Of a stretch of DNA of 27,607 nt, positions 8,684 through 18,705 are shown piece after piece. The position numbers and the translations under genes are program-made. The DNA lies in the NCBI GenBank assembly GCA_036940085.1, contig JALLBK010003356.1:1-27607 (forward strand). The letters run 5' to 3'. Positions within the stretch are counted from its first letter, which is position 1, and every line of letters starts with the position of its first letter. The notes beneath the pieces were generated by a model. It was given only the letters and a program-made list of their open reading frames with translations. It searched no databases and had not been told where the DNA came from. The DNA comes from Discostella pseudostelligera (lineage: Eukaryota; Bacillariophyta; Thalassiosirophyceae; Thalassiosirales; Thalassiosiraceae).

Positions 8684-11600
8684 TCAAGCACGGTCTTCGG
8701 CGACCATGGTCCACTGAAGAGGGAATAGATAGGGAACGGACACGCCTGTTTTAAGAACTGTAAGTCGCACGCTCTGTAGATTATACACCCCTCCCGAGCA
8801 GATGAGGACTTTAAGTGGAACTGAAATCTCACCCCCGCCTTTTAATGACCAATTGAAACAAGTTGTCCCTGAAAAGTCAATACCAGGCTGTTGATCAATG
8901 TCAAACTCAAACTGAACATCGGTCTCAAGCAATCGGTTGCGAATGATGATTAGGATGTCCTCAACCTGTATGGTGCGGGAGTTTAACAAACAATGATTAG
9001 CGGAGAGATTTGTTCGATCAAATAATTGCAACGAGACGACCGAACTCACCAATGGACCTGTATCAAAATTGTGTGAAACATTTGGCTTGTACGTTGCAGT
9101 CAAAGCAAGCGGACAGCCCTTACTCTTGTGCTGAGGCCTCACAAGCAAGTTCCGTAAATGATGCTGCCCGAAGATCACATTTTCCTTGTCGTCATTGCTC
9201 ACAAAAGCAGACCAGCAACAAATTATGTTTATGTTGAAACCTCCGCTACGAGGACAAAGACTTGCAAGTGAGGTTGGGTGCATGTTGGAGATTTGATCTT
9301 CTGGTGACTGTGGTGGTGTTGATGATTCATCCTCTGGAAGCGATGTCCTTGCCCTACGAATCTGTGCAACATGTCGCGGCTGACCCTTCTTCTCCTGCTC
9401 TGCGAGGATTCTCTCTTTCTCTATCCGATGCGATTGAAGTGTTGCCTAAGGAGTAAGTCAGCACTGTTTAGAACGTTCATAATGAAAAATCGTACCAAAT
9501 CATAGTGACAAACTATGACTCACCGTAAACACCTCACATGCTCGCTCGCGGCACATAAAATCGGCCACCTTAGCACCAGTCATGTGGTCCATTTGAGGTG
9601 AAGATTCAAAAACCATTTCATTGCCACTTGAAAATGAGAGGGTGCTAAATGAAACTGGCAGGCTGGCAACGTCGATTGGGACGACGATATAATGCACGGT
9701 GACTCGCTCTTGCCAACCAATCTTCAGAGATGAAACAGGACCGCTAATGAGTGATTTTGATAAATCATCCGAGTCTACTTGTCCTGGTAGTTGCCGAATC
9801 TCGAAATGCCGACTTGCAATACATATCTTATCCAGATACATTTGTAGCTTGGAATCGCGGTCACTTCGGTAATTCATCAGCTGCGGTAGAGGGGTGCCAA
9901 TTGGGATGAGAATTTACCGAAACAACATACTCAAAGTAAACGCAGGATGCAAGGACTCACCTCTATCGAAAGAATGTGCTCGCCATTACTTGAATACGAG
10001 GGCATAAGGGATGCCGACATAGTTAAAGATGGGTAAACCGGAATAGACAAAAGTTTGCGTGCCCATCTATGACAAGAGACAGATCCAGATACGGAATTTT
10101 CCTCACTCCACAGCTCGTACCGAAATAGCATATAAAAGTCTTGCCGACCGCCACCGGATGTGCGAATAGCAACAGGAATCTCAATGGATTCCCCTGGCTG
10201 TAAGACGTTTGACTGGTTTACATTTTGCAGGGGGATTCTCATGAGGGTACCACTGGGCCCAAGACAGAATGAAGTTGGTGCATCCTCGTCACTGGCTTCG
10301 ATCGATGTGTCTGCCATGTTAAGCCAAGGAGCATTTGTTTTCAGCATTATGTTTTTCGCTGGAGCGTACCCAACATTCAAAATCTTAAGTTTCCAGGAAC
10401 TTGTCTGTCCTTGGAGCACTATGCTTTGTGCACTTCCATCGGGAGAGATAGCGACTTTCAATGATGGCATCTTTTGTTCTACCTTTGATCTCAATACGAC
10501 TGACTCTGCCCGAACTTTGTTAACAACGTTGGAAATTGAGAGAACACGAGAGAAACATGATGTACAAGCAAGCGAATCAATGCTTACCTCTCTTTGAGCG
10601 ATGAACTCGAGTATCCTGGAGCAGAGGACCTGGCAATTCAAACCGATGATAAATCCAAACTTCACCCTCCACATGGAATCGAACACCAAGTATTCTCAAA
10701 TCACCCTCGACAAGAGGACATATTTTCAGTGACATAGGACTATCAGAGTAGGGTCTCATCATCAAGTGTGACTTCGTGATGACAAAGTATGGTTCCGAAT
10801 CATCATCTACAACCGAAGCAATTGACCCCGCTGGTGAATCACCAGACTTGATGGGGAGCTGGCACAAAAATTGAGGACATTGGAATTGATTGTCGGAGCC
10901 ATGAAATGTCCAGATTTTGTTGGCAGGCGATTTGGATGAAGTATTTTTCTTGGTCACAGAGACGACGTTGGTCTGCATCAATCCAGAATTGGCGCACGAC
11001 AGCGACGCCACCAATTGAATATCTTTTAGTTCAATGTCCAACCCCAGAGGATTCTTCACCGAGAATGTAACGACCAGCGGTTCTGATATTGCACGAACCT
11101 CGGGTGTGCGAGTGTTACCCTTTCGTTTTTGGCGTTCACGATACTCCGTTTCGCGTTCCTCCTTATCAATCTCAGTGATAACTCTATCGATTAATTCATC
11201 TCCAGAATGTGACATGGGAGTGGCAGGTTCCCCGTCATTGTGACATGACACTTCACTCAAGTTTGGGTCAGTGCTCGAGGCAGAAGAACGAATTTCGGCC
11301 TCAGCGCAATTGATCATTTCTTGCCAAACCGCTTCATCGCCATTCTCAGAGAAGGACTTGGACTCCTCAATTGTTAGAAGAGAATCAGATCTGCCCATGG
11401 AAACACAAGATACACCAGCACTATCAATGCATACACGTATTGAAGTGTCTTTCACGTCTGGAAAGCCGATGTTTGAAATTTCAATGTGTCGCTCAGTGTC
11501 AGCAAAATCCTTCAACAGCAGATCTGCACATGATGTCGGTACCATACCAGCCATGAAGCTATCGTCACAACTTTCATTCATGCGGTCGATGGCAGCAAAA

Positions 11601-13947
11601 GCAGCTGGCTGGTATTCTTTAACTATGTTGATGATGTTCTTCATGAACTTTTGCTGGCTCCGAATACTTACACGTCCTCCTCTAAGCAATTTAGCGTAAA
11701 ATTGCATCGACAGAGCAAATCGTCCCATCCCGTAGAGTTGCGCTGCCAAGGCACTGCGTAAATGACTACGCAATTCTTCCCATCGTTCACAATGATATAC
11801 GTAAAGGCTCGCAGCAAAGCACCGAAACGCATGCCGTTCCTGCCCCGCGCTACGAAACATATGTCCAGCCATCAGCATGTGGAAGGCAAATTTCCGCAAC
11901 ATTCCCGCACGGTAATAATGGACCGAGCTGTGTTCGAGCAATATGGCGGCTCCTAACGGTGTTTCATGGCTTGATGCCGATGCCAAAAGATCAGCAATTT
12001 CCATATGCTTCCCATCACATAAAGATCGAGCAGAAGATAACGCCAGACAAAACCGTGTTGCCAACCGAGTGGCATACGGAGCCTTGGCAGGACGAGCTCC
12101 CGAATTGGCATCACTTTCCTTCTGCTCGTCGGAAGCGCGCGTGTACGAGTACAGTGCTGTTTCAATCGAATGGTGGACATCCGACGAATAACGTCCATCT
12201 CTCCCGGAGGGGTCGAGGCAGTACATACACAGCACCATCATCTCTTGAACTGACGCATAATGCAAATGTGCCTTATCGAGCTTGTAATCATCCTTGACTA
12301 GCCGATATACGCTTAATGCCGCCTCGTAATCTCGCATTAAAAAGAGTGTGTCGGCCAATAGTCGCGTTTGAGATTCAATGCTGTCAAAGCGATACTTGGC
12401 ATTCACCGATGAGAACTCAGGATTTTGATTACCATCTCCCCCATTACTCATTCCCGTGCCCCCGCCGCTATTCTCGCTATACCCACTCACATTGACCAAT
12501 AAACTTTCCTTCGGCTTTCTCCAAAAGCTCTTGATGACATTCTTCACACCCTTCTTCGCATTGGAAACTGCCGTGTTCAAATGTGCAATTCGTCGCTCTA
12601 CTGCGGGAACTAACCCAGTCGCCGTCATATTCGCCACATATCGTCGAATGGCGCGTTTGTCTGATGGTGATAGGCATGCTCCCCGCACCGGAAGAGTAGA
12701 TGGAATCTTCCCCAAAGATGATCGATATCCCTCCGACAGTGTATTATGAAAGAATGGAGACGACGGACCGGCATTTTCCCATAATGAATCCTCCTCGGCA
12801 CTAAAATACCCATCACTGATCGGCACAGGCCGCGGCACTAAGCTATTAATCTTCAGCACACTGCAGCACCCAAATCCAAACCGTTCTCTCATTTGAGCCA
12901 ATGCACGAGATTCATCAAAGTCTTTTGGACCATTGGTGATATCATGCAATAGTAAAAACTCCCGCCTTAATCCATTAGGATCATACCGGCCATCGTGATA
13001 GGGACGTGGTAAGTGATGCACATTGGCCAATTCGGCTAAACAATTGACATAGGAATATTCTGATGTGCATGCGGCAAGAATGACGACGGAGGGGTTGCAT
13101 AACATTTCATGATGCATACCATCGGTAGCGCAGTCCAACGTGTGTCGAAACCGTAGTAGCCATGGTGCGGTGGGCACGACGGCAAGTGCTAATGCTGCTT
13201 CGGCACAGGATTCTAATGCTTCCTCGGACCGAGGGGGGAAGGGTTGTTCGTGATGGTGATTGGGTGAAGCGGTGTCTTCTATTCCCTTGTCGACAAGTAG
13301 ACGAGAATTCCGTAGTGACGAGGGCGTGGTGCTGGACATGCTGGGAATACCATCCCCCTTCCGTGCTCTCTCCTCTGCGTCATCCTCTGATAGGGCATTG
13401 ACGACATATCCCTCCAGTTGATCCATTTCCACATCCTCCTCCTCTCCTACCTTACTTCCAAAATCACTTCTATTCCTGGAGGAGGATGATGATGATGATG
13501 GCGATGTGCCATACGGGTTGCTAGCAATACGATCCTCGTCCCACAATCTCGTTGCCTCCTCCAATCCCCGCTCCATAACCGATTCAGGCACTGGTTTGTT
13601 ATCCATATCTTCATGATTTACAAAGTCCAATGTAACATTTCCCCAACTTAACGACATGCTTTTATTTGCCGAGCGAAATGGTGGTAGCATGGGTTCGAGG
13701 CTGGAGTCTCCACCGCCACCGCTACCACCACCCTGTCGTCCACCGTACCCCGAGGAGGAGGTTGAGGAGCGCCAATTACCGAACACACGAAACATTTCGG
13801 ATAGGGTTGTATTGTTACGGGTAGCAATGGATTGAGCTTCTGCGGTGGGAAGGATTAGAACGGAGAGTCGTAATTGACGATTGGCCAGCACGCTCGAGGG
13901 GGGGTTGGCAGCGGCCCGACGCCTTTGTTGTTGATTAAATGACTGCG

Positions 13948-14019
<72 letters not shown>

Positions 14020-14020
14020 N

Positions 14021-14072
<52 letters not shown>

Positions 14073-15213
14073 GAGATGGTGGATATTTTTCTGATGGAGA
14101 CGATGGAAAGGGATGCATGCTACTGTCGGGTGTGGCAACGATCTTCGCCATATCGCCCTCATTTCTTTCGTTGATGAATTCAGTGCTATAGGATGAACTA
14201 ATGCTAATGCTGTGCTCCGAATTCACATTGCTGTGATGGCTGCTTGGACTAGTACTACCCCCCGTAGTAAAGAGATGGGCAAAGTTATCTTTCACCGCTG
14301 AGTCTGATGTCACGGGGAATGTAGATGTAGATGGCGATAGCGGATCAACAATGGCCAACCTATGGTTTGCAGCAGAGGTGGATGTTGTCGACACAACATT
14401 GTCACCACCATAATAGCCACCACTCGATGCCACCAACTCTGCAGCCGATCCGACTGTAGAAATGGCCAATTGTCCCGCCTTTTCGAGGAGTGCGCCCGCC
14501 ATGATTGGAGCTGCCGTGGTGGTTAATTGTCCGGCCCATGCCGTCCAGCTGTTTCCTGAAGAGGGTGCAGTTTGCTGTTGTTGCATAAATGGTTGCTGTT
14601 GCACATGATGATTTGATGTGTCACTCTGATTAGTTGGAATGCTATGGGTAGTCGGCTGATATTGATATGATGATGGTACAGCATTATTGATATTGCTCGC
14701 CTGCTGGTGTTGCTGCCGCTGCTGATCTTCTGTCGATCCATTGTACATGAAGACGCCACTATTTGGAGACGATGCCAATGGAGGGATTTGCTCCACAGTA
14801 GAATGGATGAATGGAGCAGGCTCCATCTTTGTTTTTACATCCGTAGTGGAGGTTGTTGATGTTGCTGATGTAGTAGTGAGGATCGGCGGGTGAGGCAATG
14901 ACGACGAAGATACAATGGGGGGCGGCGGCAAGGGTAATGCTGCGGAGGATGATTTTGAAACAGTTGCTGCTGCTGGCGCGGTACTGCTCACCCCGCCGCC
15001 ACTGGTTGACCCAACACCGCCAACATGAGGACGTGGGGGAATCAATGACGGCGGGGGTGGGAGGGAGGATGGTCCCGATGTTGGTGCCGGCGGGTGGCGA
15101 AGCGTCGGAGCATAATTATTACTGGTTGAAAAATGTGGTGGGGGTGGCAACGGAATTTTCTTCGTAGGGCTCCCGCCGCCACTTCCACCGCCTTGATCTG
15201 CTTGGGCACTCAT
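8684..15213 (-). CDS. TRAPPC8: TRAPPC8/Trs85, TRAPPIII subunit, with long Pro/Ser/Gln-rich N-terminal extension
   Basis: Five exons read complement(8684-8965, 9050-9445, 9524-9880, 9961-10505, 10588-15213). All four introns (78-84 nt) have GT/AG ends and matching phase. The protein is about 2,068 residues, against about 1,435 in human. The first ~440 residues are a Pro/Ser/Gly/Gln-rich extension (KKIPLPPPPHFS, poly-Q). The Trs85 core follows, with LANRQLRLSVLILPTAEAQS, NNTTLSEMF, LRREFLLLHD, RGACLSPSDKRAIRRYV and ETLFL-type repeats as in TRAPPC8. The C-terminal exons continue the homology, with HHLRNLLVRP and a final GVYNL block. TRAPPC8 is specific to TRAPPIII, which activates Rab1/Ypt1 in ER-Golgi traffic and autophagy. 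The single N at 14020 breaks the frame. Two bases there instead of one keep glutamine throughout and join both halves, and the exon sum (6206, one short of a multiple of three) agrees. Start: the first ATG of the long frame (MSAQADQGG). Whether the extension belongs to the mature transcript is less certain than the core. Confidence 0.93.
13949..14073 (-). repeat. Pure CAA/GTT tract encoding poly-glutamine, with one-base gap
   Basis: About 40 uninterrupted GTT units on the plus strand (CAA codons on the minus strand) are broken only by an N at 14020. About 17 codons precede the N and 23 follow in the restored phase. Shorter Gln-rich segments flank it (near 14570-14610 and 14700-14735). The N marks a place where reads probably could not be bridged, so the true tract length is unknown. 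Pure codon use suggests slippage rather than selection for glutamine at each site. Confidence 0.95.
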
Positions 15214-15864
15214 CTCTCTGCCTCGCTAGGGGGAAGGCTGAATCAGCATGAGTCCAAGGCGGAATGAAGTGGGGGGGGGGGGTCGAAAGGGATCGCCTTC
15301 AATTCAACTGAAGCTGAATTGGGAGGCGGATTTTGTTTGTGCTGCGTCGGGCAAACCAGCGAAGCAGCGAGCGCGAATATCTCAGGAGAGCGACGAGCGG
15401 CCTTCCCGCCATTATTTTCGCCACATTCTCACCTCCAAATTATCGCCACATCCTTCCCGCCATTTCAATTCGTTCCTTTCCGCCATTTTCACCGTACTGA
15501 GAGGTAGGTACTGAGGTACCATACCTAGGTACCGAGAGGTACCGAGCGACATCGCGATGGATGGATGGAGGCATAGGGGAGGATGGAGGCAGATGGAGGC
15601 GAGTTGATGTCGGCTGTGAAGGAGAATTGAATTGATGATGAGTGATTCCGGCTGTTCCTGATCCTTGGCCGGTGGTTTGAGGTTGAGGCGACTCGACTTG
15701 TGGGCATGGTAGCAAATGGAAAATGTGAGAACCGAGTACAAGCAGTACTCGTACGGGACATCAATACGTCAGAAGATAAAGCGCTTTAAAATAGAACCCA
15801 AAATGAAATATATTATTTCTGATTTCACAGAGTGACAATCTACACGTAATATTTTGTAATTCAA
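15214..15864. promoter_or_regulatory. Spacer: BiP 3' flank and TRAPPC8 promoter
   Basis: This 651-bp spacer must hold the BiP 3' UTR and the TRAPPC8 promoter. Near 15270 there is a run of about 11 G. Around 15405-15490, CCGCCAT occurs three times (two as TTCCCGCCATT, one as TTTCCGCCATT), with CGCCACAT twice between them. These resemble E2F-type TTSCCGC sites and also recur in other promoters here. GGTACC/GGTACT words are stacked at 15503-15548, followed by GGATGGA repeats at 15556-15600. A perfect 7-bp inverted repeat with a 5-nt loop lies at 15733-15751. The functions are inferred, not shown. Confidence 0.5.
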
Positions 15865-18033
15865 TTACAGCTCGTCGTCACTGTTTCAGAGAAGAATTGA
15901 GAGTTGCAGTGTGAGGAAGGTACATGAAAAATGATGAGACGTTATGACGACAAACTCGCACTTACCCGAAGTCACCCATGTCATCACCACCATCTCCGCC
16001 TCCAGCACCACCGGCATAGAAGTTCCTCATGATAGGGTTGGCGATATTTTCAACCTCCTTTTGCTTAGCATTGTAGTCATCCTTGTCTGCTTCGGGGTTC
16101 TCGTCCATCCAGTCAAGAGTCTCGTCAACAATATCCTGCAACTCCTTCTTATCCTCGGCAGAGATGTTATCGGCCTTCTCGTCATCATCGAGGGTATTCT
16201 TCAAGTTGTACAAGTAGGACTCAAGGCCGTTGCGTGCGTCGATGCGTCCCTTCACCTTCTTGTCCTCCTCGGCGAATTCCTCTGCCTCTCGAACCATGCG
16301 CTCAATTTCCTCCTCGGAGAGGCGTCCCTTCTCAGCCGTGATGGTGATCTTCTCGGCTTTACCAGTTCCCTTATCCTCAGCAGAGACCTGAAGAATACCG
16401 TTGGCATCAACCTCAAATGAAACCTCAATCTGGGGAACACCACGAGGAGCGGGGGGGATGCCAGTGAGTTCGAACTTACCAAGGAGGTGGTTATCCTTGG
16501 TCATAGAACGCTCTCCCTCGAAGACTTGGATGAGCACAGCCGGTTGGTTATCCTGGTGTGTGGAAAACGTTTGTGACTTTTTGGTGGGGATGGTAGTACC
16601 ACGGTTGATGAGCTTTGTCATTACACCACCCACTGTCTCAATACCCTGCGAGAGGGGGGTGACATCAAGAAGAAGAATTTCGCTAGTGGCATCTCCTCCC
16701 TCTCCGGACAAGATTCCTCCCTGGACGGCGGCACCATATGCAACGGCCTCATCGGGGTTGATACCCTTCGATGGCTCCTTGCCACCAAAGTATTCAGAAA
16801 TCAACGATTGGACCTTAGGGATACGAGTAGATCCTCCCACAAGCACAATTTCATCAACCTCCGATTTGGAAACATCGGCATCCTCAAGGACACGGCCAAC
16901 TGGACCCAATGTCTTCTTAAACAAATCATTGTTCAATTCCTCAAATCGAGCACGAGTCAATGTCTCCGAGAAGTCAAATCCCTCGGCCAAATCCTCAATC
17001 TCAAGACGAGCCTGTTGCTGTGACGAAAGGGCACGCTTCACACGCTCCACTTCCTTACGAAGCTTCTGCAATGCGCGCTTATCTCCACTGATATCGATAT
17101 TGCTCTTCTTCTTCATCATCTTAATGAAGTATTGCATGACGCGTTGATCGAAATCCTCTCCTCCCAAGTGGGTGTCTCCGTTGGTGGCCAGCACTTCGAA
17201 TACGCCATTGTCGATAGTAAGGAGGGTGACATCGAAGGTACCACCACCCAAGTCAAAGACTAGGACGTTGGATTCTCCACCAGTCTTGTCCATGCCGTAG
17301 GCAATGGCCGCGGCGGTGGGCTCATTGATAATACGCTCGACCTTCATACCAGAGATGGTGCCCGCATCCTTAGTTGCTTGACGTTGGGCATCATTGAAGT
17401 AGGCAGGGACGGTAACGACGGCATTGAAGATTTCTTTACCAAGGAAGGTCTCTGCGGTACTCTTCATCTTCTGGAGGATCATGGCCGAGACTTCCTCGGG
17501 TGCGTACTTTGTCGTTTTGTCACCCACAGTGATTTCGACCATGGGCTTGTTCTGATCGGAGACAATTTTGTATGGCACGAGCTTCTTATCGGCCTGGACG
17601 GACTTATCGGAGAAGTTGCGCCCGATGAGACGCTTGACATCAAAGACGGTGTTTTCGGGGTTGATGGTGGCCTGGTTCTTGGCGGCATCTCCCACGAGAC
17701 GCTCACCGTTCTCCATGAAGGCAACATAGGAGGGTGTGATGCGGTTACCCTGATCATTGGCGATGATTTCGACGCGACCATTTTTGAAAACACCGACGCA
17801 GGAGTAGGTGGTTCCGAGATCAATTCCGATGACGGTGCCCATCTTGGCCTCCTCCTCGGCGTAGGTGAGGGGCATGACGGCGGCCATGACTGCAACTGTG
17901 AATACATTGAAAGTGAACGAGAACAGGAGCGTTAGTTTGAATGTATTGAATCGAAGTCATCATTTCTGAAATCCATCACTGAGGCAATCAAATTTCCGAT
18001 TCATTTCAAGTTCATACGACGAGCTCTCGACAT
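15865..18033 (-). CDS. BiP: BiP, ER-lumenal HSP70 chaperone ending in DDEL
   Basis: ER Hsp70: an ATP-driven lumenal folding chaperone and sensor partner of the unfolded protein response. I assemble complement(15865-15880, 15966-17895, 18018-18033), giving 653 residues. Exon 1 (16 nt) joins in phase to give [18 protein letters not shown], a short basic plus hydrophobic signal peptide, then EEEAK. Without it the frame opens at MAAVMPL (17887) with a weak signal. The ATPase domain shows GIDLGTTYS (about 29-37), FDLGGGT (about 219) and VLVGGSTR (about 356). The linker LLLDVTP lies near 412, followed by the substrate-binding domain and lid, then [16 protein letters not shown]. The exon 2 donor is GG|GTAAGT and the acceptor AACAG|TGACGACGAG, so the spliced end is GDFGDDEL-stop. 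DDEL is the ER-retention form known in diatom BiP. A donor 3 nt earlier in exon 1 (GTCGTA) also keeps phase. Unspliced reading would end at GDFG. Confidence 0.95.
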
Positions 18034-18705
18034 CTGCAATAAAAACCCCGACGATGATGCCGGCCAAGCTCCCCCGGCATTGCTACCTATTGCTACACTT
18101 CGCTTTCGTTACAAGACCAGCCCCCCGTCACTCGAGGTTCGCGTAGACAACAAACTCCCGCAAACCCCCCCAGCCGAAACATGAAGCCGATCACACACCT
18201 GCAGCAACTGCTAATCTTTTGAAGATCATGATTGATTATTCTATTATATGGAAGCGTTGGACGGAGAGGCAAGTATTAGATATTGGTAGTGGCTGATGTC
18301 GAAGACGACGGAAATCTTGAAAAATGAAGGAAGAATGACGATGACGATGGATGCAGTGTGATTTGTTTGGGGCCGTCGCCGAATCCAAAACGAGCGGCTG
18401 CGAAGAAGATCCGCGCACCTCGGGACACGTGGAAATCTGAGGTTCACCGCGCGTTGACGTGGGCACGTCTGGCTGTCGACGTCGGCTTGTCTTGTTCCCA
18501 CTTTCGCCACGCGGAGGGACAGACCTGAATTCCACGTGTCACATAACTTCCACGTGGCATGAATAAAATATCTTCCACGTGGCAGGTCGATGGTGCAAAT
18601 AATCCTTACCAATATGTAATTCAATTCAATGAAAATGGAAACAAGTCGACCTTCGAATAATTGAGCAATAGGGAGTATGTGAAAGAGTCATCAAGAAGTC
18701 TACAG
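18034..18705. promoter_or_regulatory. BiP upstream region with clustered ACGT (UPRE/G-box-like) motifs
   Basis: This spacer lies between the COG6 stop and the BiP start, both genes on the minus strand. Within 18426-18584 are seven ACGT cores: CACGTGG (18426), TGACGTGG (18455-18462), CACGTC (18464), GACGTC (18478), and three copies of TTCCACGTG(T/G)CA at 18530, 18548 and 18573. The 14-mer GACGTGGGCACGTC at 18456-18469 is a near-palindrome with 2-nt spacer. TGACGTGG is the UPRE core bound by XBP1/ATF6/Hac1-class bZIP factors, and BiP is the standard target of that response. I did not find a canonical CCAAT-N9-CCACG ERSE. The motif match is direct; its use is inferred. The 18034-18240 stretch holds no other gene. 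Confidence 0.62.

Noticed and set aside
13935..14162. Poly-Thr and poly-Asn readings of the GTT tract as separate small proteins
   Set aside because: They are other frames of the same trinucleotide repeat inside the TRAPPC8 coding region.
16401..17147. 248-codon plus-strand ORF opposite BiP
   Set aside because: Same reason: an antisense shadow of the conserved ATPase domain.
17378..17935. 185-codon plus-strand ORF opposite BiP
   Set aside because: Long antisense open frames are common opposite codon-biased genes such as HSP70. It has no domain and the minus-strand gene explains the sequence.
18236..18624. 99- and 126-codon minus-strand ORFs between BiP and COG6
   Set aside because: They overlap each other and cover the ACGT motif cluster, with no recognisable domain, so a promoter reading fits better.
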